Part shown: in pieces, positions 33,309-40,855 of the stretch
How positions within the stretch are numbered: the first letter of the stretch is position 1
How the letters are laid out: every line of letters starts with the position of its first letter
DNA from: Methylobacterium sp. AMS5
Lineage (GTDB): Bacteria > Pseudomonadota > Alphaproteobacteria > Rhizobiales > Beijerinckiaceae
Reading direction: 5' to 3'
DNA: 64,000 bases
Assembly: GCF_001542815.1 (NCBI RefSeq)
Contig: NZ_CP006992.1
Coordinates: forward strand, 2,671,501 to 2,735,500
Program-made: the position numbers and the translations under genes
The notes under the pieces: generated by a model
The model's input: only the letters and a program-made list of their open reading frames with translations
What the model was told of the DNA's origin: nothing
Databases searched by the model: none

Positions 33309-33632
33309 CTAGATCGGCATCCGCATGATCTCTTCGTAGGCGGAGATCACGCGGTCGCGCACGGCGACCAGGGTCTGGAGAGCGGTTTCGCTCTCGGCCA
33401 CCGCCGTCACCACGTCCACCACGTTGGCCTTGCCGGTGGCCGCCGAGAGGGCGGCGCGGTCGGCCTGCGCACCGGATTGCGCGACGCTGTCGAGGCTCTG
33501 CTGCAGGAAGCCGGTGAAGCCGCCCGGCGCGGTCAGGCCCTGGGCCATGCCTTGGACGGGTTTGACGGCGCCGGGGCGGGCGAGGCTCTGGGCCGCGCCG
33601 TAGGCGCCGGCGGCGAAGGCGGACGTCGTCAT
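33309..33632 (-). CDS. fliE: Flagellar hook-basal body protein FliE
   Basis: 107 residues, length and order as expected for FliE, the MS-ring/rod junction protein. The C-terminal helices contain NVVDVVTAVAESETALQTLVAVRDRVISAYEEIMRMPI, the conserved FliE pattern with VxxVxxAxxxLQxxxxxRdkVvxAYqEImRMxI. Only 5 bp separate it from flgC, so it is clearly in the same operon. Confidence 0.93.
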   Translation of the reverse strand: MTTSAFAAGAYGAAQSLARPGAVKPVQGMAQGLTAPGGFTGFLQQSLDSVAQSGAQADRAALSAATGKANVVDVVTAVAESETALQTLVAVRDRVISAYEEIMRMPI

Positions 33633-33637
33633 CGGGG

Positions 33638-34048
33638 CTACGCCTTCAGGATCTCGAGGGTGCGGGAGATCATCCGCCGGGTGGCGGTCACCATGTTGAG
33701 GTTGGCCTCGTAGGAGCGCTGGGCCTCGCGCATGTCCATGTTCTCGATCAGCCCGTTGACGTTGGGCAGGCGCACCTCGCCGCGCGCATCCGCAGCCGGG
33801 TTGCCGGGATCGTGCTTGGTGCGGAACGGCGTGGGATCGCGCCGCACCCGACCGGCCTCGACGACGCTGGCATTCAGCTCGTTGTCGAAGCGGCTGGTGA
33901 AGGTCGGGATCTTGCGCCGGTAGGGATCGCCGCCCGCGGTCTGGGCGGTCGAATCGGCGTTGGCGATGTTCTCGGCGATGATGCGCATCCGGCCGGACTG
34001 CGCTTTCAGGCCGGAGGCGGCGATGCCGAGGCTCTTCAAGAAATCCAT
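33638..34048 (-). CDS. flgC: Flagellar basal-body rod protein FlgC
   Basis: 136 residues from ATG 34048 (MDFLKSLGIAASGLKAQSGR). The N-terminal coiled segment RMRIIAENIANADSTAQTAGGDPYRRK carries the ANxxN rod-protein signature, and the C-terminus has MREAQRSYEANLNMVTATRRMISRTLEILKA. It is a proximal rod subunit. A longer in-frame extension into the flgB region has no rod-protein similarity and overlaps flgB, so it was not used. Confidence 0.95.
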   Translation of the reverse strand: MDFLKSLGIAASGLKAQSGRMRIIAENIANADSTAQTAGGDPYRRKIPTFTSRFDNELNASVVEAGRVRRDPTPFRTKHDPGNPAADARGEVRLPNVNGLIENMDMREAQRSYEANLNMVTATRRMISRTLEILKA

Positions 34049-34083
34049 GACGGTCCCCCGTTCAGCGATGTCAGCGAGCGATG

Positions 34084-34500
34084 TCAGCGCTTGCCGACGG
34101 CGATTTTCAGGGCGTCGAGGCTCTTCTGGTAGAGCGAGGCGACGAGCTGGTAATCGGATTGGTTGTCGCCGGCCTTCATCATCTCCTCCTCCAGGTTCAC
34201 CCCGTTGCCGGACGGGCGGACCTCGAAGCCCTTGAAGCGGCGCGGGTCGGCGTTCGGACCGGCGCTCGCCGTCATCCCGATATGCGTGGAATCGGTGCGG
34301 GCGAGCCCGTCTCCGCCGACCGAGGCGCCGACCGGCGTCGCGAGTTTCACCGAGGCCGCGGACGGCTCGGCCAGATCGCGGGGGCGAAAACCCGGCATGT
34401 CGGCGTTGGCGACGTTCTCGGCGAGCAGGGCCTGGCGGGCCTGATGCCAGTGCATCCGGGTGCGCAGCATGCCGAGCAGGGGCAGGTCGGTGAGCGACAT
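34084..34500 (-). CDS. flgB: Flagellar basal-body rod protein FlgB
   Basis: 138 residues. LLGMLRTRMHWHQARQALLAENVANADMPGFRPRDL is the FlgB N-terminal rod motif with the conserved ANADMPGF, and the C-terminus has EEEMMKAGDNQSDYQLVASLYQKSLDALKIAVGK. First gene of the flagellar operon. The gap upstream holds two CtrA-type boxes and separates it from the divergent FliO-like gene. Confidence 0.95.
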   Translation of the reverse strand: MSLTDLPLLGMLRTRMHWHQARQALLAENVANADMPGFRPRDLAEPSAASVKLATPVGASVGGDGLARTDSTHIGMTASAGPNADPRRFKGFEVRPSGNGVNLEEEMMKAGDNQSDYQLVASLYQKSLDALKIAVGKR

Positions 34501-34581
34501 GGTGCCTCGGGGTCGGCGCGGCCGGCGATGGATTTCGGAAAGCCACAGGTCCGAACTCGGCAGAATCTGCCGCTCACATGG

Positions 34582-34692
34582 TTAAGGAGCCGTTAACCGG
34601 GCAAAACCTGCCGGGTGTCCGCGAGGCCGCACGTCGCCGCGGATGTTGGAATGGCCGCTGCCGCCTGCACCGAGTTGTTAACGGAGTGTCAA
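34582..34692. promoter_or_regulatory. Two CtrA-type boxes between flgB and the FliO-like gene
   Basis: A perfect TTAA-GGAGCCG-TTAA at 34582-34596, 82 bp upstream of flgB, and TTAA-CGGAGTG-TCAA (one mismatch) at 34678-34692, 47 bp upstream of the FliO-like gene. TTAA-N7-TTAA is the established CtrA-binding motif in alphaproteobacteria, where CtrA drives class II flagellar genes. In ~70% GC DNA, two such sites 85 bp apart are unlikely by chance. Functional control is inferred. Confidence 0.75.
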
Positions 34693-34738
34693 CATACGTT
34701 GCCGGGGCGTGAAGCGGCGGCGATAATCACCCGGTGTC

Positions 34739-36055
34739 ATGCGTGGGGCCGAGATCGCGTCTCCGCCGGCTTCGGTCACCGCCGGACGTCGCGCGGCGGC
34801 GTCGGAGCCCCGACTTAGAAAGACGCGGGTCTTGCAAGCGTTCTTCAGTTCCGAGGGCTCCTACGCCTTGCAGTTCCTGGTGATCTTCCTCGTCATCCTG
34901 GTGCTGTTCCTGATCGCCGCGCTGCTGTTCATGCGGCTGTCCGGGCGGGGGCTCACGCTGTCCGCGAGCGCGAGCCAGCGCGGACGCCAGCCGCGGCTCG
35001 GCATCGTCGACATCTACGAACTCGACCGGCAGCGCCAACTCATCCTGCTGCGGCGGGACAACGTGGAGCACCTGCTGCTGGTCGGTGGCCCCAACGATGT
35101 GGTGATCGAGCGTCACATTCAGCGCGGTGCGGGCACCCGTTACGCGCCGGACGGGAGCGCCCGGCCCGGCGGCGAGGCGGGCATGAACGATCCGGCGCTG
35201 GAGCCGCGCACCGATCCCTTCCTCGACTCTCCGATGCCGCCGACCTTCGCCATGCCGGAGGTGGTACCCTCGGCGGTATCCGGCGCCCAGCCCAGCGTCG
35301 ACCGGGCGCCGCCCCTCGATCCCGGCCTGTTCGAGCCCGAGGTCGTACCGGCCGACGCTCCGGCGAGGCCGGTCTCGCCGGTCAGCCGACTGATGCGGCG
35401 CACGGCGCCGCCGGTGGTCTCCCCCCGTCCGGAGGTCGCGTCCGAGCGCCCCGCGCGGCCGGAATCCGCGTCGGCCGAGCCGGTGCCGGAACCTGTGCCG
35501 GAGCCACCGGTCATGGCGAGTCGTGGGCCGCGATCGGTCGATCCTGCCGTTCTCTCTGACATGGCCCGGCAGCTTCAGGTGGCGCTGAAGCGTCCCTCGT
35601 CCGCGGTCACGCCCCCGCCTGCGGGCCCTGCCGAGGTGACCCCTCCGGCACCGAAACCGGTCGAGCCGGCGCCCGCGCCGCCCGACCCGATCGCTGCGGC
35701 GATGGCGGCTGAAGCGGCTCCGCCCGTTCCCGCCGCGCCGCCGCCACAGGGGGCACCGGTTCAGCCGGAGCCAGCTCCCGCCCCGGTGGTGGCACCGCCG
35801 CCCCGGCCCGAGCCGAAGCCTGCGGCCCCCGTCAAGCCCGTCGCACCCCCGCCGTTCGTGGCCTCGCCCAAGCCGGACGCGGTGAAGTCCGAACCTTTCA
35901 AGGCCGAGCCGCCAAAACCGGCGTCCCCCAAACCCGAGCCGTCCAAGCCGGAGACGCCGGAGCCCGCCGCTCAAACGCAGAACCCATTTTCGGTGGAGGA
36001 GATCGAGGCCGAGTTCGCCCGCCTCCTCGGACGCCCGCTCGACAGCAAGAACTGA
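34739..36055 (+). CDS. FliO-like flagellar assembly protein with long Pro-rich tail
   Basis: 438 residues from ATG 34739; an in-frame TTG near 34832 would give a start closer to the membrane helix. One transmembrane helix (YALQFLVIFLVILVLFLIAALLFMRL, about 41-67) is followed by a small domain (PRLGIVDIYELDRQRQLILLRRDNVEHLLLVGGPNDVVIERHI), the FliO/MopB pattern. FliO assists assembly of the FliP-FliR gate. The remaining ~300 residues are Pro/Ala/Glu-rich low-complexity sequence ending in a short helix (FSVEEIEAEFARLLGRPL). It is divergent from flgB, which supports a flagellar role. Confidence 0.8.
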   Translation: MRGAEIASPPASVTAGRRAAASEPRLRKTRVLQAFFSSEGSYALQFLVIFLVILVLFLIAALLFMRLSGRGLTLSASASQRGRQPRLGIVDIYELDRQRQLILLRRDNVEHLLLVGGPNDVVIERHIQRGAGTRYAPDGSARPGGEAGMNDPALEPRTDPFLDSPMPPTFAMPEVVPSAVSGAQPSVDRAPPLDPGLFEPEVVPADAPARPVSPVSRLMRRTAPPVVSPRPEVASERPARPESASAEPVPEPVPEPPVMASRGPRSVDPAVLSDMARQLQVALKRPSSAVTPPPAGPAEVTPPAPKPVEPAPAPPDPIAAAMAAEAAPPVPAAPPPQGAPVQPEPAPAPVVAPPPRPEPKPAAPVKPVAPPPFVASPKPDAVKSEPFKAEPPKPASPKPEPSKPETPEPAAQTQNPFSVEEIEAEFARLLGRPLDSKN

Positions 36056-36162
36056 GACGAGCAAGCTCGTCCGCCTCTTGGCCGTAAGGCCTGTTTTTCC
36101 GGGAGCCGCCGAAGCCGCGTCGCGGTGCGGCCACCCGAACGTTCGCGAGGCAGGCCGTAGGC

Positions 36163-37257
36163 ATGGAGGCACTCGTCGTCGGGGCGGGGGTGGTGGGGCT
36201 GGCGATCGCGCGGGCCCTCGCGCTGCGCGGCGCCGCGGTGATCGTGGCTGAGGCAGCCGAGGCGATCGGCACCGGCGTGTCCGCCCGCAGTTCGGAGGTG
36301 ATCCACGGCGGGATGTATTATCCCCCCGGTTCGCTGCGCGCCCGCCATTGCGTCGAGGGGCGCCGCCGCGTCGTCGATTTCTGCGAGAGCCACGGCGTGC
36401 CCTACCGGCTCTGCGGCAAGCTGATCGTGGCGACGCACGAGGCGGAGCGCTCAGCGCTCGAAACGATCCTGTCCCGCGGGGCCGAGAACGGGGTCGAGGG
36501 CCTGACCTGGTGTGAGCGCGCCGAGGCTGTGGCTCTGGAGCCGGCCTTGTCCTGCGTCGCCGCGCTTCATTCCCCCGCCACCGGCATCGTCGACAGCCAT
36601 GCCCTGATGCTGGCGCTCCTCGGCGATGTCGAGGATGCGGGCGGCGTGCTGGCGTTGCGGACTCCGATCGAAGCGGCCGGGCGCCGGGATGGGCGCTGGG
36701 AGATCCGCTTCGGCGGCGAGGCGCCGAACGTGCTGCAGGTCGATTGTCTCGTCAACGCCGCAGGCCTCGGTGCGCAGGCCCTCGCCCGCCGGATCGAGGG
36801 GGCGGCGGCGGACGGCATCCCCCGGCAGGTTCTGGCCAAGGGCAGCTATTTCGGATGCAGCGGGCGGCCGGCCTTCACGCGGCTGATCTACCCGGCCCCG
36901 GTCGAGGGAGGCCTCGGCATCCATCTGACCCTGGACCTCGCCGGACGCATGCGGTTCGGTCCCGATGTCGAGTGGGTGGACGCCCCCGACTACGCGGTCG
37001 ATCCGGGGCGCGTCGATCGCTTCGAGGCGGCGATCCGGCGCTACTGGCCCAGCCTGCCGAACGGGCGCCTGATGCCGGATTATGCGGGAATCCGGCCGAA
37101 ACTCAGCGGTGCCGGCGAGCCGGCGGCGGATTTTCGCATCGATGGGCCGGGCGAGCATGGATGGCCCGGCTTGGTGCAGCTCTTCGGGATCGAGAGTCCG
37201 GGCCTCACCTCCGCGCTCTCACTGGCTGAGGCGGTGGCCGATCACGTGATGGCGTGA
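36163..37257 (+). CDS. FAD-dependent oxidoreductase, DAO/L-2-hydroxyglutarate oxidase-like
   Basis: 364 residues. It starts with the Rossmann FAD motif ALVVGAGVVGLAIARALALRG and an acidic residue closing strand 2, continues with SARSSEVIHGGMYYPPGSLRARHCVEG (the SSxVxHxGxYY signature of LhgO/L2HGDH-type enzymes) and ends with PDYAGIRPKLSGAG and LFGIESPGLTSALSLAEAVA. These enzymes oxidise L-2-hydroxyglutarate or similar 2-hydroxyacids, feeding electrons to quinone. The precise substrate is inferred from the signature only. Stop 37255-37257 nearly meets the convergent transglutaminase gene. Confidence 0.87.
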   Translation: MEALVVGAGVVGLAIARALALRGAAVIVAEAAEAIGTGVSARSSEVIHGGMYYPPGSLRARHCVEGRRRVVDFCESHGVPYRLCGKLIVATHEAERSALETILSRGAENGVEGLTWCERAEAVALEPALSCVAALHSPATGIVDSHALMLALLGDVEDAGGVLALRTPIEAAGRRDGRWEIRFGGEAPNVLQVDCLVNAAGLGAQALARRIEGAAADGIPRQVLAKGSYFGCSGRPAFTRLIYPAPVEGGLGIHLTLDLAGRMRFGPDVEWVDAPDYAVDPGRVDRFEAAIRRYWPSLPNGRLMPDYAGIRPKLSGAGEPAADFRIDGPGEHGWPGLVQLFGIESPGLTSALSLAEAVADHVMA

Positions 37258-37259
37258 GG

Positions 37260-38099
37260 TTACGCGGCCCGCATCAGATCGGCCTTCGTCCCGTCCGCCA
37301 CCGCATCGGTGTGAACTGCAAAGTTGATCAGCCGCGCCGCGCCGAAGCTCGTGGAAATCGCGCAATCCGTTGCGTCGCGACCGCGCGCCATGACGATGCG
37401 GCCGATCCGCGGCGTGTTGTGGCGGGCGTCGAAGGTGTACCAGCGCCCGCCGAGATAGACCTCGAACCACGCCGAAAAGTCCATCGGATCGGGCACGGGC
37501 GGCACGCCGATATCGCCGAGATAGCCGGTGCAGTAGCGCGCCGGAATGTTCATGCAGCGGCAGAACGCGATGGCGAGATGCGCGAAATCGCGGCAGACGC
37601 CGACCTGCTGCTGGTAGCCGTCGAAGGCCGAGCGGGTGGCATCCGCCTGCATGTAATCGAAGCGGATGCGCTCGTGCACGTAATCGACGATGGCCTGAAC
37701 CCGCGCCCAACCCTCCGGCGTCTGGCCGAAGAGCGGCCACGCAATTCCGGCCAGCTTGTCGGTGTCGCAGTAGCGGCTCGCCATCAGGTAGACCATTACC
37801 TCGTCGGGTAGGGCCTCCACCGGAATCTGGGCGGCCTCCGGCGCAACCGTGTCGGGCAGGCCCGAATCGGCGACCAGCAGATCCGCCGAGATCGAGAGGC
37901 GGCCCGGCGGCGCGACGATGCGGGTGCAGACGTTGCCGAAGGAATCGAGCGTCTGCCGCTGCGGGATCGGCGGATCGAAGACGATCGCTTCCGGGCTGCG
38001 CAGATCCCCCTGGCGGGAGGGGTGGAGGCTGAGGAGCAGCGACATCGGCGTTGCAGCATCAGTCTCGAAGGTGATGTCGTAACCGGCCTTGATCAGCAT
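37260..38099 (-). CDS. Transglutaminase-like (cysteine protease-fold) protein
   Basis: 279 residues from ATG 38099 (MLIKAGYDITFETDAATPM). The N-terminal beta domain matches the bacterial transglutaminase-like N-terminal family. The catalytic core has Cys in QQQVGVCRDFAHLAIAFCR (near 170), His replaced by SAWFEVYLGGRWYTFD (the usual FHAWFE has S in place of H here, residues FSAWFEV), and Asp in FDARHNTPRIGRI. The second transglutaminase-like protein in the window keeps the FHAVFEAYL His, so the Ser here is worth checking. Function unknown; likely cytoplasmic. Confidence 0.88.
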   Translation of the reverse strand: MLIKAGYDITFETDAATPMSLLLSLHPSRQGDLRSPEAIVFDPPIPQRQTLDSFGNVCTRIVAPPGRLSISADLLVADSGLPDTVAPEAAQIPVEALPDEVMVYLMASRYCDTDKLAGIAWPLFGQTPEGWARVQAIVDYVHERIRFDYMQADATRSAFDGYQQQVGVCRDFAHLAIAFCRCMNIPARYCTGYLGDIGVPPVPDPMDFSAWFEVYLGGRWYTFDARHNTPRIGRIVMARGRDATDCAISTSFGAARLINFAVHTDAVADGTKADLMRAA

Positions 38100-38284
38100 G
38101 CGGCAGCTCGTGACTACGATTTTCAATCCCGAAAAATAGAGATTGAGCGGGATCAAGCGTTAATTCTTGTGATTACCAGGCGTTCCGGTATCGCGCTGCA
38201 CAAATATTTCGCAGTCCGCCAGCACAAAGAGCAGGCGCCGGACGGGACGTTGGCGCGCATTGCTGCTGCAGCGCACTCGGCGGT

Positions 38285-39103
38285 ATGGAGGCTTCCATGT
38301 GGACCGCTCTCTGGAACCGCCTCGCCCATCCGGGCCACTTCCTGCGCTGGTCGGGTGCGGCCTTGCCCTGGCTCGCCGCGGCGTCGGCCCTGCTCGTTGC
38401 CGCTGGGCTGTACCTGACCTTCTTCGTCGTGCCGCCCGATTACCAGCAGGGCGACACCGTGCGGATCATGTACATCCACGTCCCTGCCGCGATTCTCGGC
38501 ATGGGCTTCTATGGGGCGATGACGCTCTCGGCGATCGGCACGATGGTCTGGCGCCACCCGCTCGCCGACGTGTCGCAGCGCGCCGCGGCGCCGATCGGTG
38601 CGGCCTTCACCCTGATCTGCCTCGTCACCGGCTCGCTCTGGGGCAAGCCGATGTGGGGGACCTACTGGGTCTGGGACGCGCGCCTGACCTCGATGCTGGT
38701 GCTGTTCCTGATCTATTGCGGCATCATCGCCCTGTGGCGGACCATCGAGGATCCGAGCCGGGCGGCGCGCGCGGTCTCGATCCTGACGCTGGTCGGCGCG
38801 GTGAACCTGCCGATCATCAAATTCTCGGTGAACTGGTGGTCGACGCTGCACCAGCCGGCGTCGATCCTGCGCATGGGCGGCTCGTCCATCGATTCCTCGA
38901 TGCTCTACCCGCTGCTCGAAATGGTGCTGGCGATGACCCTGCTGGGCGTCACGCTGCATCTTCAGGCGATGCGCACCGAGATCTACCGCCGCCGGGTGCG
39001 CACGCTGCTGATCCGGCAGGCGGAGCGTCTCGATGCCGGCGTGCAGGACGCCGCACCGATGACCCGCGCCGCGACGACCCTTCCCGTGGGCCAAGCGATC
39101 TAG
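38285..39103 (+). CDS. ccmC: Haem exporter protein CcmC (cytochrome c maturation)
   Basis: 272 residues, six hydrophobic helices. Between them lies the tryptophan-rich WGxxWxWD motif as KPMWGTYWVWDARLTSML (near 120), plus His residues in MYIHVPAA and in NWWSTLHQPAS that ligate haem. CcmC attaches haem to CcmE in the periplasm together with CcmA/B/D. A Met at residue 5 is an alternative start. Followed by ccmD and ccmG; ccmAB are elsewhere in the window on the minus strand. Confidence 0.95.
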   Translation: MEASMWTALWNRLAHPGHFLRWSGAALPWLAAASALLVAAGLYLTFFVVPPDYQQGDTVRIMYIHVPAAILGMGFYGAMTLSAIGTMVWRHPLADVSQRAAAPIGAAFTLICLVTGSLWGKPMWGTYWVWDARLTSMLVLFLIYCGIIALWRTIEDPSRAARAVSILTLVGAVNLPIIKFSVNWWSTLHQPASILRMGGSSIDSSMLYPLLEMVLAMTLLGVTLHLQAMRTEIYRRRVRTLLIRQAERLDAGVQDAAPMTRAATTLPVGQAI

Positions 39104-39180
39104 GTGTCTCCCACAAAACTCCCGCTGCGCTGTCATCGCCGGAACGAGAACGGTCAGAGACCGGGAGTTTTGTGAGGCAC
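39104..39180 (+). repeat. 77-bp stop-codon-abutting repeat, copy B, inside the ccmC-ccmD gap
   Basis: Starts GTGTCTCCCACAAAACTCCCG directly after the ccmC stop (39101-39103) and ends CGGGAGTTTTGTGAGGCAC. The end arms can pair over about 15 bp, enclosing a ~40-bp body that is nearly identical in copies A and C. It separates ccmC from ccmD, which are usually tightly coupled, so it may influence mRNA stability or read-through in the ccm operon. Confidence 0.85.
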
Positions 39181-39219
39181 TTCAAGACGATCGATGGGAC
39201 GATCACTCTGAGACCCGCC

Positions 39220-39372
39220 ATGGAATTCGGACCTTACGCCCCCTTCATCATCGGCTCCTACGGCTTCGCGGCCCTGGTGCTCGGTGCCTTGGCCCTCAAC
39301 GGCTGGTGGGACGGGCGGGCGCAGCGCCGCGCGCTCGCCGAGTTGCAGGACGAGCGGGGAGGTCGCTCGTGA
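39220..39372 (+). CDS. ccmD: Haem exporter protein CcmD
   Basis: 50 residues from ATG 39220. A single membrane helix (YAPFIIGSYGFAALVLGALAL) is followed by a basic, then mixed-charge tail (DGRAQRRALAELQDERGGRS), the standard CcmD form. It helps release holo-CcmE from the CcmABCD complex. The stop overlaps the GTG of ccmG (GTGA). Identification relies on size, topology and place between ccmC and ccmG. Confidence 0.88.
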   Translation: MEFGPYAPFIIGSYGFAALVLGALALNGWWDGRAQRRALAELQDERGGRS

Positions 39373-39989
39373 GCGCGCAGGCTCCGCAGCCGACCCCGCC
39401 CGGCACCGGGGAGCGCCCCCGCCGCTCGCTCCTCGCGCTGCTGCCGGTGCTCGTCTTCGCCGTCCTGGCCGTCACCTTCCTGGTCCGGCTGCGCTCCGGC
39501 GCCGATCCTGCGGCGCTGCCCTCGGCGCTGATCGGGAAGCCGGTCCCCGCTTTCGCACTGGAGCCGGTGCCGGGCCTCCAGGCCGCCGGCCGGCCGGTGC
39601 CCGGTTTGTCGAGTGCGGACCTCAGGGGGCAGGTGACCGTCCTCAACATCTTCGCCTCGTGGTGCGCCCCCTGCCAGATCGAGCATCCGATGCTGATGCG
39701 GCTCGCGCAGGAGCCCGGCATCCGCCTCGTCGGCATCGACTACAAGGATCCCGGCGACGCCGGACGGCGTTGGTTGGAGCGCAACGGGGTGCCGTTCGCC
39801 GCGGTCGGCGCCGACACGAGCGGCCGGGCGGGAATCGACCTTGGCGTTTACGGCGTGCCGGAGACCTTCATCATCGGTCCCGACGGCCGAATCCGCGACA
39901 AGCTCGTCGGAATCCTGACGCCGGAAAACTACGCGAGCGTGCTGGAGCGTATCCGCGCCGCCGGACGGACCATCCCCGTGACCAACTGA
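39369..39989 (+). CDS. ccmG: Thiol:disulfide interchange protein CcmG/DsbE
   Basis: 206 residues from GTG 39369, overlapping the ccmD stop. One N-terminal membrane anchor (SLLALLPVLVFAVLAVTFLV) is followed by a thioredoxin-like domain with FASWCAPCQIEHPML (CxxC near 100), IGVDYKD-type acidic segment GIDYKDPGDAGRRW, and the cis-Pro region GVYGVPETFII. It keeps apocytochrome c cysteines reduced in the periplasm for haem ligation. Start and overlap support operon translation. Confidence 0.95.
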   Translation: MSAQAPQPTPPGTGERPRRSLLALLPVLVFAVLAVTFLVRLRSGADPAALPSALIGKPVPAFALEPVPGLQAAGRPVPGLSSADLRGQVTVLNIFASWCAPCQIEHPMLMRLAQEPGIRLVGIDYKDPGDAGRRWLERNGVPFAAVGADTSGRAGIDLGVYGVPETFIIGPDGRIRDKLVGILTPENYASVLERIRAAGRTIPVTN

Positions 39990-40111
39990 CCGGGATCAGG
40001 CGGCACGCTTGGAAACCGGGGATCGGAGGCGTATGCAGCCCGTGTCCGCTTGAAACCGTTCCAAGGTGGTGAGGCGGGGCAGCCGTCTGAAATCACGATC
40101 AGAAGAGCGCC

Positions 40112-40855
40112 ATGCGGATCGGACTGTTCGTCCCCTGCTACGTCGATGCCTTCGAGCCCGAGGTCGGCATCGCCACGCTGGAACTGCTGGAGCGCTTCGG
40201 CCTCACCGTCGAATACCCCTACGATCAGACCTGCTGCGGCCAGCCGATGACCAATACCGGCTGCCATCAGGAGGCCGCCGCGACCGAGGCGCTGTTCGTC
40301 AAGAATTTTTCCGGGTTCGACTACGTGGTCGCCCCGTCCGGCTCCTGCGTGCATCAGGTGCGCGAGCACCTCACCGCCATCCCGCAGACCGACGAGGTCA
40401 AGCATGTGCGGGCCAAAACCTTCGAGCTCGTCGAGTTCCTGCACGACGTGCTCAAGATCGAGGATCTTCCCTGGGCGGCGTTTCCGCACAAGGTCGCCTA
40501 CCACTCGAACTGCAACGCGCTGCGCGGCATCGGCCATGCCCGTCCGACCGAACTGAACCGGCCGTTCTTCTCCAAGCCGCTCAACCTTCTCAAGAAGGTG
40601 AAGGGGGTGGAGATCGTCGATCTGACCCGGCCCGACGAGTGCTGCGGTTTCGGCGGCACCTTCTCGGTGTTCGAGCCCGCGGTCTCGGCCAAGATGGGCT
40701 ACGACAAGGTGACCGATCAGGCCCGCGCGGGTGCCGAGTACGTGGTCTCGGCCGATTCCTCCTGTCTGATGCATCAGAAGGGCTGCGCCGAGCGTCTCGG
40801 CGTCGGCCTCAAATACATTCACATCGCCCAGGTGCTGAACGGAGCCGCCGCATGA
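40112..40855 (+). CDS. lutA: L-lactate oxidation complex subunit LutA/LldE
   Basis: 247 residues with two CCG (cysteine-rich) domains: DQTCCGQPMTNTGCHQEA near 42 and RPDEECCGFGG-like DECCGFGGTFSVFEP near 178, each expected to bind a non-cubane Fe-S centre. It starts MRIGLFVPCYVDAFEPEVG. LutABC oxidises L-lactate to pyruvate in a flavin-independent way. The stop overlaps the lutB start as ATGA, indicating an operon lutA-lutB-lutC. Confidence 0.94.
   Translation: MRIGLFVPCYVDAFEPEVGIATLELLERFGLTVEYPYDQTCCGQPMTNTGCHQEAAATEALFVKNFSGFDYVVAPSGSCVHQVREHLTAIPQTDEVKHVRAKTFELVEFLHDVLKIEDLPWAAFPHKVAYHSNCNALRGIGHARPTELNRPFFSKPLNLLKKVKGVEIVDLTRPDECCGFGGTFSVFEPAVSAKMGYDKVTDQARAGAEYVVSADSSCLMHQKGCAERLGVGLKYIHIAQVLNGAAA

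Noticed and set aside
33638..34546. A longer form of FlgC including ~165 extra N-terminal residues
   Set aside because: The extra part overlaps flgB in another frame and lacks rod-protein motifs; ATG 34048 gives the normal length.
40066..40851. LutB extended upstream across the lutA region
   Set aside because: The upstream frame is a shadow of lutA; ATGA overlap at 40852 marks the true start.
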